The position numbers and the translations under genes were made by a program. The notes beneath the pieces were generated by a model. It ran no database searches, had not been told where the DNA came from, and saw nothing but the letters and a program-made list of their open reading frames with translations. 35,558 bases of DNA from an uncultured Eubacteriales bacterium (GTDB lineage Bacteria; Bacillota; Clostridia; Christensenellales; Aristaeellaceae), in the NCBI GenBank assembly GCA_900553265.1, contig USDD01000016.1, positions 1 to 35,558 of the forward strand. Reading direction: 5' to 3'. Positions 7,595-14,705 of the stretch are shown here, in pieces (within the stretch, counting starts at the first letter, position 1; each line of letters begins with the position of its first letter).

Positions 7595-8812
7595 TCATTC
7601 GTCGTAATACGCCTTGAAGCCGCGCAGGCGGCACGGGCCGTCGGAGCTGGTGATTTTCACTCGCAGGCGGCCGGTGCGCATGGTGGGGAAGGCGCAGATG
7701 GCCTTGTGGCCCATGGTTCGGCCGCGATAGAGGCAGATTTCCTGGCCGTGATAGCGGGGCAGGCTGGCCCAGACCTCGAATTCGCGCACGGATTCGCCGT
7801 CGGTCAGGTCTTCCATGAGCACGACGCGGTTGACCAGCGGCCGCTCGCCCACGGGGAAGTCAGCGGTCTGAATGCTCCATGCGTTTTCGCCCGCGGCGGT
7901 CATCTCGCCGAAGGCGGCGATGGGCTGTCCATAGCGCCGGCGCAGCGACTCGCCGAATTCGGTCATGCGCCGCACGTCCGCGTCGTTGAGCAGGCCGTGG
8001 CGGTTCGGGCCGATGTTCAGCAGGAAATTCGCGCCGCGTCCGATGCTCATCTCATACATGCCCATCAGCTCGTCCGCCGTCTTGATGCTCGCCTCGTTGG
8101 GCTCGCAGTCGAACCAGGTGTCCCGCAGCATGCAGTCGCACTCGGCGGGCAGGAAGCGCGCGCCGTCCGGGGCGTTGGAATTGCTCAGGTCGGCGTAGCC
8201 GTCCTCGTTGCCGATCCATCGGGTGTCCGGATCCCACATTTCAAAGATCAGAATCTCCGGCTGGAGGGAGCGGATGGCGGAGAGGATGCGCGGCCGGTCG
8301 TATTCGTGTTTGTCCGAGCCGCAGCTGTCGAACCAGAGATAGTCGATCTTGCCGTAATTGGTCAGCAGCTCGCCGACCTGGCTGATGAAGTAGTCGTCGT
8401 AGGCGCGCTCCTCGGCGAAGCTCACCGAGCCGCCCCACTGGGCGGGCGAATAGTAGAGACCCACCTTCAGGCCGCGGCGGCGGCAGGCGTCAGTGAATTC
8501 GCGCACCACGTCGCCTTTGCCGTCTTTCCAGGGCGACTGCGCCACGCTGTAGTCGGAGAACCGGCTGGGCCAGTTGGCAAAGCCGTCGTGGTGCTTGCAG
8601 ACCAGGACGGCGTAGCGCGCGCCGGCGGTCTTCGCCGCGGCGATCCACTGATCGCAGTCCAGCCGGTCGGGGTTGAAGGCCGAGGCGGGCATGGGGCGGT
8701 TATCCCAGTCGCGATGGCCCATGAAAAAGCTGCGGATGCCGAAATGGAAGAACACGCCGAACTCCCAGTCGAGGAATTCCAGCTGGCGGGGCGTGGGGAC
8801 GGGTCTGCGCAT
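7595..8812 (-). CDS. Alpha-L-fucosidase, GH29 family
   Basis: A 405-residue retaining glycosidase predicted to remove terminal alpha-L-fucose, for example from host glycans. The N-terminal (beta/alpha)8-like catalytic domain contains WEFGVFFHFG (16-25), the KHHDGF motif (73-78) typical of GH29, and YLWFDSCG (158-165), whose Asp162 is the expected nucleophile. GRGANFLLNIGPN (258-270) is another family signature. The C-terminal 100 residues form a short beta-sandwich-like tail. No signal peptide is visible, so it probably acts on imported oligosaccharides in the cytoplasm. The frame extends 24 codons upstream, but the ATG at 8810-8812 has a good GGAAGGAG, and the upstream promoter lies inside that extension. 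No sugar transporter is adjacent. The acid/base residue cannot be assigned from sequence alone. Confidence 0.9.
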   Translation of the reverse strand: MRRPVPTPRQLEFLDWEFGVFFHFGIRSFFMGHRDWDNRPMPASAFNPDRLDCDQWIAAAKTAGARYAVLVCKHHDGFANWPSRFSDYSVAQSPWKDGKGDVVREFTDACRRRGLKVGLYYSPAQWGGSVSFAEERAYDDYFISQVGELLTNYGKIDYLWFDSCGSDKHEYDRPRILSAIRSLQPEILIFEMWDPDTRWIGNEDGYADLSNSNAPDGARFLPAECDCMLRDTWFDCEPNEASIKTADELMGMYEMSIGRGANFLLNIGPNRHGLLNDADVRRMTEFGESLRRRYGQPIAAFGEMTAAGENAWSIQTADFPVGERPLVNRVVLMEDLTDGESVREFEVWASLPRYHGQEICLYRGRTMGHKAICAFPTMRTGRLRVKITSSDGPCRLRGFKAYYDE

Positions 8813-8852
8813 GGCTGATTTCTCCTTCCGGAATAAAATATCTCCTGCGGCT

Positions 8853-8881
8853 AGTGTAACATGACCCGCGGACAAAAGCAA
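8853..8881 (-). promoter_or_regulatory. Sigma-A promoter of the fucosidase gene
   Basis: On the minus strand, TTGCTT (8876-8881) and TACACT (8853-8858) are separated by 17 bases, with a TG one base before the -10. Position and spacing fit the chosen ATG, about 40 bases downstream. Confidence 0.65.
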
Positions 8882-9217
8882 CACGCCGTTATGCAGGAAA
8901 TGAACGCAAAAAGGTCATTTTTTTGCGAATAAAGCGGCTGAGGCTGGGAAATAGGAACGGAAATTGCACTTTTGCGTAAACATAAGTGCAATGATAGATT
9001 CAATGAGTGCGTGAAAATGAAAGAATACATCCAAATTTAACACAAAAATTCGCATAAAATTAACAAATTCAGAGGGAAAATGTACTAAAATGGTTTCAGA
9101 GTGAATCGTTCCATGCGGAGTGGAATTTTTCCGCCGCGGCGCGAAGGGGATCGCCGCAGAGGCGGAGGATTGTGTGAAGGCAAAAATACGACGACGATAA
9201 ACGGGGGAGAGGAACTT
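8882..9217. other. AT-rich intergenic region between the fucosidase gene and aspA
   Basis: This divergent gap carries the fucosidase promoter at its left end, an inverted repeat at 8964-8991, and a poor candidate aspA promoter (TTAACA at 9060-9065, TAAAAT at 9086-9091, spacing 20). The last 110 bases are GC-rich and can form short hairpins (around 9109-9125 and 9131-9165). I found no plausible gene here. Confidence 0.5.
8964..8991. promoter_or_regulatory. Operator-like inverted repeat TTGCACTT-N12-AAGTGCAA
   Basis: Two perfect eight-base arms are separated by 12 bases, in an AT-rich region upstream of both divergent genes. The symmetry is what a dimeric regulator would bind. No regulator gene is adjacent, so the partner is unknown. 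Confidence 0.5.
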
Positions 9218-10594
9218 ATGAGAACGGAGCATGATTCCATCGGCAGCATCAATCTGCCCGACGACGCGTATTACGGCGTGCAGTCCATGCGCGCGAAGGA
9301 GAACTTCCCGATGACCGGCCGGCTGATGCATCCCTACATGGTGGACAGCCTCGTCATCATCAAGAAGGCGGCGGCCATGGCCAACCAGCGCGCCGGCGTG
9401 CTCAAGCCGGAGATCGCCAGCGCCATCATCCGCGCCTGCGACGAGATTCTCGGCGGCAAGCTGCGCGACCAGTTTGTGGTGGATCCCATTCAGGGCGGCG
9501 CAGGCACTTCCGCGAACATGAACGCCAACGAGGTCATCGCCAACCGCGCCACGGAGATTCTGGGCGGACAGAAGGGCGAAGCCCTCGTGCATCCCAACGA
9601 CCATGTGAACATGGCTCAGTCCACCAACGACGTGTTCCCCTCCGCGGGCAAGCTGACGGCCATCCGGCTGACCGGCGAGCTGCTGGAGGCGCTGGACAAG
9701 CTCATCGCGTCGCTGGAGCGCAAGGCCGAGGAATACGCCCATGTCATCAAGCTGGGCCGCACCCAGCTGCAGGACGCGGTGCCCATGTTCGCCGGTCAGG
9801 AGTTCAAGGCCCACGCCCACGCGCTGCGCCGCTGCTCCATGCGCATTCTGCGCAGCCGCAACGAGCTGTTCGAGCTGAATCTGGGCGCGACGGCCATCGG
9901 CACCAGCATCAACGCTACACAGGGCTATCTGGACTGCGTGGTGGACATTCTGGCCGATCTGGTGGGTCAGCCCCTGAAGCAGGCCGACGACCTGATCGAC
10001 GCGACCCAGAACCCCGACGGCTTCGCGGCCATCTCCGCGGCGGTGAAGAGCTGCGGTCTGGTGATGTCCAAGATCGCCAACGACATGCGCCTGCTCTCCA
10101 GCGGCCCCTGCGGCGGCATCGAGGAGCTGCAGCTGCCCGCGCGCCAGCACGGCTCGTCCATCATGCCCGGCAAGATCAACCCCGTCATCCCCGAGGTGGT
10201 GACGCAGGCTGCGTTCCTCGTGGCCGGCAACGACGTGACCATTTCCATGGCGGTGGAGGCCGGACAGCTGGAGCTGAACGCCTTCGAGCCGGTGCTGTTC
10301 TACTGCCTGTTCGAGTCCATCGAGGTGCTGGCCCACGCGGCGGACACCTTCCGCATTCGCTGCATCGACGGCGTGGTGGTGGACGCGGAGCATTGCAGCC
10401 AGCTGCTGATGCACTCCATGGCCATCGGCACGGCGCTGTGCCCGGTGATCGGCTACGAAAAGGCCACGGCCATCGTCAAGAAGGCCCTCAAGACCCACTC
10501 CACCGTGGTGGACGTGGCGGTGGAGGAGCTGTCCATGCCCCGCGAGGCCATCGAGAAAATCGTGGGCGACTGCCTGCGCGAGCACAGAAACTGA
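9218..10594 (+). CDS. aspA: Aspartate ammonia-lyase (aspartase)
   Basis: A 458-residue member of the fumarase/aspartase superfamily, predicted to convert L-aspartate to fumarate and ammonia in the cytoplasm. It shows the three conserved regions: GGAGTSANMN (93-102), HPNDHVNMAQSTND (125-138), and the signature GSSIMPGKINP (312-322) carrying the catalytic serine loop. Length and the LGRTQLQDAVP segment (179-189) fit AspA better than FumC or ArgH, although aspartase and class II fumarase are hard to separate by eye. The ATG at 9218 has GGGGGAGAGG upstream. The frame extends further 5' without a better start. It has its own terminator. It may supply fumarate and ammonia from amino-acid fermentation. 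Confidence 0.9.
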   Translation: MRTEHDSIGSINLPDDAYYGVQSMRAKENFPMTGRLMHPYMVDSLVIIKKAAAMANQRAGVLKPEIASAIIRACDEILGGKLRDQFVVDPIQGGAGTSANMNANEVIANRATEILGGQKGEALVHPNDHVNMAQSTNDVFPSAGKLTAIRLTGELLEALDKLIASLERKAEEYAHVIKLGRTQLQDAVPMFAGQEFKAHAHALRRCSMRILRSRNELFELNLGATAIGTSINATQGYLDCVVDILADLVGQPLKQADDLIDATQNPDGFAAISAAVKSCGLVMSKIANDMRLLSSGPCGGIEELQLPARQHGSSIMPGKINPVIPEVVTQAAFLVAGNDVTISMAVEAGQLELNAFEPVLFYCLFESIEVLAHAADTFRIRCIDGVVVDAEHCSQLLMHSMAIGTALCPVIGYEKATAIVKKALKTHSTVVDVAVEELSMPREAIEKIVGDCLREHRN

Positions 10595-10607
10595 ATAAAT
10601 ACGCAGC

Positions 10608-10676
10608 TTCATGCTTTGGCGAAGAACTGTGCGCCCGGGAAGGACAGCACGGAGAGAATCGCCGAAACTGCATGAA
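10608..10676 (+). other. Long imperfect stem-loop downstream of aspA
   Basis: Outer arms TTCATGC and GCATGAA, then TTTGGCGA and TCGCCGAAA, pair around an interior that contains a further CTGTGC/GCAC pairing. It lies between the aspA stop codon and the terminator. It could be a 3' UTR structure or a small processed RNA. No known RNA family was recognised. Confidence 0.45.
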
Positions 10677-10701
10677 ATTACGCACCGTACTCATTGAATA
10701 C

Positions 10702-10735
10702 GGCGCCTGCCGTGCGCGCGGCGGGCGCCTTTTTT
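10702..10735 (+). terminator. Intrinsic terminator of aspA
   Basis: GGCGCCTGCCG pairs with CGGCGGGCGCC (one G-U pair) across a six-base loop and runs straight into six T residues. Confidence 0.9.
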
Positions 10736-10828
10736 CATATGAAACGCGAATGAAAATGCAGCTCGCTGCGGGAATTTGTGCATAAATCATGAAAATTCAT
10801 CAAATCGTCCCATCCGCGCTTCAAACGA

Positions 10829-10857
10829 TTGACTTTTGCGAATTACAGTGCTATGAT
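10829..10857 (+). promoter_or_regulatory. Sigma-A promoter of the foldase gene
   Basis: TTGACT (10829-10834) and TATGAT (10852-10857) are separated by exactly 17 bases, about 40 bases before the start codon. Confidence 0.85.
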
Positions 10858-10899
10858 GAACTTATCATTTCACATTCTTTCAGGAGGAGGCTCACATCC

Positions 10900-12072
10900 A
10901 TGAAACTCAAAAACAGACTCGCGGCGCTGCTGGCGCTGATTCTGCTTCTGTGCGCTCCCGCCTACGCGGCGGAGGACGAGGATCCCGTGCTGTTCACGTT
11001 CAACGGCCAGGAGTACCATCAGAGCGAGGTGGTGCGCAACGCCTCCGCCTATGGACAGGCGCAGCTGATTTCCTCGGAGACGGCCTATGAGGAGGCCATC
11101 GAGTACATGATTACCAATCAGCTGGTGGCCGAGGCGAAGGCCGCGGAGCTGGGACTGGATCAGTACACCGACGAGGAGCTGGCCGAGATCAAGGCCGAGG
11201 CCGATCAGTACTACGAGGAGCAGCTGGACGCCTACACCGACGCGCTGCTGCCCGAGAGCACCGACGAGGAGAAGGCCGAGTTCCGCCAGTCGCTGAAGGA
11301 TTACTGGATCGAGAACGGCACCACCGCGGAGCTGGCGGAGAAGACCCACCTGTTCAACAAGACCAAGGCCCGTCTGCTGGAGACCATGCCCGTGGAGATC
11401 ACCGACGAGGAAATCGCCGAGGTGTTCGAGGAGCAGATTCAGAAGGACGAGGAGTTCTTCAAGGACAACATCAAGGCCTACGAGTACTTCACCGAGTATC
11501 AGCAGTCCGACGTGTGGTTCGTGCCCGAGGGCTATCGCGGCGTGCTCCAGATCCTGCTGTATGCCGACGACGAGCTGACCGAGGCCTACAAGGCCGCGGT
11601 GGAGGCCGACGAGGGCGTGGAGGAAGCGCGTCAGGCCATTCTGGACAGCAAGCAGGAGACCATCGACGAGATCTACGCCAAATTGGACGCGGGCGAGGAC
11701 TTCGTCACTGTCATGCAGGAGTACTCCGAGGATCCCGCCATGGACGAGACGCTCATCGAGACCGGCTACGCCGTGCATCCTGAGAGCACCATCTGGGTCA
11801 GGGAATTCACCGCCGGCGCATTCTCCGACAAGATGCAGGCCGTGGGCGATGTGAGCGATCCGGTGGTCAGCCGCTTCGGCGTGCATATCCTCTACTATCT
11901 GAGGGACATTCCCGCCGGCCGCGTGGAGTTCAACGACCGCATCCGCGAGAGCATCGTGAACTATCTGACCAACAAAAAGCGCGCCGAGACGCTCGCCTCC
12001 TGGGCGGCGGACTACGAGGTGACCTACAATCAGGAGGCCATCGACGCGCTGAAGGCCACCGTGGAGGAATGA
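10900..12072 (+). CDS. Secreted parvulin-type peptidyl-prolyl isomerase (PrsA/SurA-like foldase)
   Basis: A 390-residue very acidic exported protein. The signal peptide is residues 1-23 (AYA then AEDED), and there is no lipobox, so it is probably secreted or loosely cell-wall associated rather than a lipoprotein like PrsA. A SurA/PrsA-like N-terminal helical chaperone region (about 30-200) is followed by a parvulin domain. Its parts include GVLQILLYADD, EYSEDPAMDE, EFTAGAFSDKMQAVGDVSDPV and SRFGVHILYYL, with an insertion of about 40 residues after the first strand. It probably helps fold exported proteins. The ATG at 10900 has AGGAGGAGG nine bases upstream and follows a consensus promoter. 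I see no clear terminator before the next operon. Confidence 0.85.
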   Translation: MKLKNRLAALLALILLLCAPAYAAEDEDPVLFTFNGQEYHQSEVVRNASAYGQAQLISSETAYEEAIEYMITNQLVAEAKAAELGLDQYTDEELAEIKAEADQYYEEQLDAYTDALLPESTDEEKAEFRQSLKDYWIENGTTAELAEKTHLFNKTKARLLETMPVEITDEEIAEVFEEQIQKDEEFFKDNIKAYEYFTEYQQSDVWFVPEGYRGVLQILLYADDELTEAYKAAVEADEGVEEARQAILDSKQETIDEIYAKLDAGEDFVTVMQEYSEDPAMDETLIETGYAVHPESTIWVREFTAGAFSDKMQAVGDVSDPVVSRFGVHILYYLRDIPAGRVEFNDRIRESIVNYLTNKKRAETLASWAADYEVTYNQEAIDALKATVEE

Positions 12073-12217
12073 CGGAAGAGGCCGCAGTGAAGGTTGTAAA
12101 ATTGTCTGAATGTAACCAAATTGACGGCGTGTTTTGCATAAGAAAAGAATTCGCGTAATTTATGGGGATAAAGAAGTTTTTTATTGCAAGAATTCATGCG
12201 AAAATGCTCGAAATGGA

Positions 12218-12246
12218 TGGACATTTCAGAGAAAATCTGTTAAAAT
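12218..12246 (+). promoter_or_regulatory. Promoter of the poly-gamma-glutamate operon
   Basis: TGGACA (12218-12223) and TAAAAT (12241-12246) with a 17-base spacer match sigma-A well. It is the only strong promoter I find before the eight-gene operon. A weaker candidate (TTGCAT, 16 bases, TAATTT) lies about 70 bases upstream. Confidence 0.75.
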
Positions 12247-12252
12247 AGTGTC

Positions 12253-12481
12253 TGTAAGCGTTGGATGTGTTTACAAACCGACGCACAGACGCACGGGAGC
12301 CTCGCTCCCGTCCCGCCGGAGGGCAATCCGGCAGCGCCGAATTCGGGACGCGGGCGCATCATAAAAGGAGGGCAGACGGGCGCGCCGAAATTCCCGGTTC
12401 GGAGAACATCACGGAACATGACGGCTCCGGCCAACGCCGGGCCGCATGAATAAGATTTCCATTAATAGGAGGAAAAAGACC
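12253..12481 (+). promoter_or_regulatory. Long structured 5' leader of the pgs operon
   Basis: The gap from 12073 to 12481 holds the promoter and a leader of about 230 nt. Visible hairpins are 12293-12311 (ACGGGAGC/GCTCCCGT, 3-base loop), 12315-12332 (GCCGGA/TCCGGC) and 12427-12440 (CCGGC/GCCGG). An AAAAGGAGGG sequence near 12362-12371 looks like a ribosome-binding site but has no start codon at a useful distance. I do not recognise a known riboswitch class. Confidence 0.5.
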
Positions 12482-13096
12482 ATGCGTAGAGTAATTTGCG
12501 GTATCCTTTGCATCGTGATGATGCTCGGCCTCGCCACCACCGCCTTTGCGGCGATCTCCGGCGACGAAGTCAAGACCTACAACACCCCCTTCCTGATCAC
12601 CAACGCCGGTCAGGGCCCGGGCGGCAAGATGGCGCGTCTGCTGGTCAGCCAGACCGGCACGCTGACCCTCGACACCGACTACTTCTATGATTCCGAGCCT
12701 GGCGCGGAAGGCCACGGCAACCTGGACGACATGGAATACTCCTGCCTCGTGGTCGTCATCGGCTCCACCGATAAGGGCCTGGGCGCTTCCGGCATCACCA
12801 TCGAGGACGAACTCGCCCGTCTGGAGAAGATGGTTGCGAAGGCCAAGGAACTCGAGATGCCCATCGTCGCGGTTCTGCTGGAGAAGGACAAGCGCAGCGA
12901 CATCTCCACCAACGCCAACGAGCGCTGCATCGACGCCATCTGCCCCAACGCGGATTGGATGATCGTGGTTGCCGACGGCAACAAGGACGGCCGCTTCGAC
13001 GCTCTGAAGGAAGAGTACGGCATCCCGCTGACCGTCATCGACACCACGCTGGACTTCACCGAGCTTGCCAAGCAGGCTTTCGTCAAGGCCGACTAA
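12482..13096 (+). CDS. Secreted DUF6305-like protein, first gene of the pgs operon
   Basis: This 204-residue protein has a clear signal peptide (residues 1-20, cleavage near AFA-AIS). The mature part starts with PFLITNAGQGPGG and contains alternating strands and helices (LVVVIGSTDKGLG, PIVAVLLEKDKR, WMIVVADGN), like an alpha/beta Rossmann-type domain. From memory this resembles the DUF6305 family, for which no function is established. I chose the ATG at 12482 because AGGAGG precedes it at good distance. An in-frame ATG at 12446 has no ribosome-binding site and would put charged residues before the signal peptide. Its place before a permease gene suggests a solute-binding or accessory role. 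That is inference. Confidence 0.75.
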   Translation: MRRVICGILCIVMMLGLATTAFAAISGDEVKTYNTPFLITNAGQGPGGKMARLLVSQTGTLTLDTDYFYDSEPGAEGHGNLDDMEYSCLVVVIGSTDKGLGASGITIEDELARLEKMVAKAKELEMPIVAVLLEKDKRSDISTNANERCIDAICPNADWMIVVADGNKDGRFDALKEEYGIPLTVIDTTLDFTELAKQAFVKAD

Positions 13097-13115
13097 GCGA
13101 AAGCAGTGATTCGCT

Positions 13116-13145
13116 GCCGGGCCCCGGTTTTTCCGGGGCCCCGGC
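13116..13145 (+). other. GC-rich hairpin between the DUF6305-like gene and the permease gene
   Basis: A 12-base-pair stem (GCCGGGCCCCGG with its complement, one bulged C) closes on T5. No U-tract follows. It probably attenuates read-through or protects the 3' end of the first cistron, so the secreted protein may be made in excess of the permease. Confidence 0.65.
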
Positions 13146-13172
13146 TTGAAAACCGAAGGGGAGGGGAATTTT

Positions 13173-14492
13173 TTGACCTATACGGTAATGGACATAGTCA
13201 TCATCGCTGTGGCTATGGTCGCCGCATTCGTAATCGGCAGCAAACTGCTCAAGTCCACTGAAATCTCCATGGCTCTGGCCGGCGTGGTCGCCGTCATCTT
13301 CAGCACCGCCCACGGCTGGACCACCGAGCCTGTCCGCATCATCGTCGAAGGCCTGTTCACCAACATGGATCTGGCCATGACATTCATCTTCGCGACGCTC
13401 TTCATCAACGTCTACTCCACCAGCGGCGCCATGACCGCCATGACGCGCAGCATGGTGACCCACGTTCAGAACAAGTGGCTGCTGATGGCCTGCATGGCCA
13501 TCCTGATGCTGATTCCCGGCGCCATCACCGGCGCGGGCAGCGTGTCCGTCTTCGTTCTGGGCTCTCTGGTTTATTCCATCATCCGCTTCATGGGCGTTTC
13601 CGAGAAGAAGGCCACCGCTTTCGTCTTCGTGTTCGCCATCATGAGCGCGGCCTGCCCGCCGATCAACCTGTGGACCATGCTGATGACCGCTCAGGCCAAC
13701 ATGCCCTATGTTGGATTTGAGCTTCTGCTGCTGATCCCCATCGTGATCGCCGGCATCTTCACCATCATCTATCTGGGCTGGGGCTCCAAGCGCGCGCCGA
13801 AGGAAGAAATCCTCGCGACTCTGCCGGAGGTCAACCCCAAGATGAACGGCTTCGGCGGCATGATCCGCATCCTCCTGCCCCTGGCAGTGCTGGTTGTGAT
13901 GTTCGTGCTGACCCTCGTCATTCCGTTCGACATGCCCGTTCTGGGCCTGCCGCTGATGTTCGTCATCTGCACGGTGGTCGCTCTCTTCTGCAACCCCAAC
14001 AAGATGACCGTCAAGGACTACTGGAAGGTGCTTAACGACACGATGGAGCAGGTGTTCCCGCTGGTGGCCACCGTTCTGTCCGTCGGCATTCTGCAGAACG
14101 CCATGGCCGCTTCCGGCGTCAAGGGCCTGATCGGCACCGCGTTCGTCATGCTGCCCTTCGTCTGGATGTACATCCTGATCCTCATCGTGGCTCCGTTCGC
14201 GCAGGGCTGCATGAGCTACGGCAGCGCCATCGTCATCGGCACTCCCCTGATCTTCATGTTCAACACGGCCGGCATGAACACCACCGTCGTCTGCGCCGCG
14301 ATGAGCCTGATGTTCCCCATCGGCGACTGCCTGCCCCCGTCCCGCATCGTTGGCCGTCTGACCATCGAAACCACCGGCTATGAAGGCTCCTACATGTCCT
14401 TCATGAAGGCGATCTTCCTGCCCTGCCTGGTGCTGGGTCTGCTCGCCCTGCTGATGCTGGTGAAGCCGGCGTGGTTCGTGTTCTTGACCTAA
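13173..14492 (+). CDS. DctM-like multi-pass permease (ion transporter superfamily)
   Basis: A 439-residue inner-membrane protein with about 11-12 hydrophobic helices. The helix order and the GAITGAGSVSVFVLGSLV segment, followed by an ACPPINL loop, resemble the large subunit of TRAP transporters and related C4-dicarboxylate carriers. A similar loop recurs in the second half (GCMSYGSAIVIGTPL, DCLPPSRIVG), as expected from the inverted-repeat fold. The start is uncertain. TTG at 13173 follows GGGGAGGGG at six bases and is preferred. ATG at 13188 is an alternative. A TRAP system would need a DctP binding protein and a DctQ small subunit. Here the neighbours are a DUF6305-like exported protein and a 57-residue membrane protein instead. 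The substrate may be glutamate or a short gamma-glutamyl product, judged only from context. Confidence 0.82.
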   Translation: MTYTVMDIVIIAVAMVAAFVIGSKLLKSTEISMALAGVVAVIFSTAHGWTTEPVRIIVEGLFTNMDLAMTFIFATLFINVYSTSGAMTAMTRSMVTHVQNKWLLMACMAILMLIPGAITGAGSVSVFVLGSLVYSIIRFMGVSEKKATAFVFVFAIMSAACPPINLWTMLMTAQANMPYVGFELLLLIPIVIAGIFTIIYLGWGSKRAPKEEILATLPEVNPKMNGFGGMIRILLPLAVLVVMFVLTLVIPFDMPVLGLPLMFVICTVVALFCNPNKMTVKDYWKVLNDTMEQVFPLVATVLSVGILQNAMAASGVKGLIGTAFVMLPFVWMYILILIVAPFAQGCMSYGSAIVIGTPLIFMFNTAGMNTTVVCAAMSLMFPIGDCLPPSRIVGRLTIETTGYEGSYMSFMKAIFLPCLVLGLLALLMLVKPAWFVFLT

Positions 14493-14514
14493 TGAAAGGA
14501 ATGGAGAAAAGAAA

Positions 14515-14688
14515 ATGACGACGATCGAAGCGATTATCCATTACGCATACTTTGTAATGGCGGGTATCATCGGTCTGCTCCTGCTGAAGAATCTCTTCAA
14601 GAGAGAAAAGCGCCAGGGGCTGGTCTATGACATCGTTTACGCCTATTGCATCATTCCGTTCCTGCTTCGCGTTCTGTACATCAAGTGA
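14515..14688 (+). CDS. 57-residue two-helix membrane protein in the pgs operon
   Basis: A short gene that length cut-offs of 60 codons would miss. The ATG at 14515 follows GGAGAAAAGAAA, and the TGA at 14686-14688 precedes the next gene by 17 bases. The peptide starts MTTIEAIIHYAYFVMAG and has two hydrophobic segments, about residues 8-24 and 38-55. A basic linker (KREKRQ, about 29-34) separates them, which predicts a helical hairpin with the loop in the cytoplasm. It lies 22 bases after the permease stop, in the same operon. It is far smaller than a DctQ subunit (about 160 residues, four helices) but sits where one would be. It is most likely a small permease or synthase subunit. I know no named family. 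Confidence 0.78.
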   Translation: MTTIEAIIHYAYFVMAGIIGLLLLKNLFKREKRQGLVYDIVYAYCIIPFLLRVLYIK

Positions 14689-14705
14689 GTGAAGGAGGAA
14701 AGCAA

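Noticed and set aside
8915..10612. 565-codon minus-strand frame opposite aspA
   Set aside because: It has His/Gly/Val-rich shadow composition. aspA on the plus strand has its full signature and a ribosome-binding site.
12446..12481. Earlier in-frame ATG for the DUF6305-like gene
   Set aside because: There is no Shine-Dalgarno sequence before it. The later ATG follows AGGAGG and gives a proper signal peptide.
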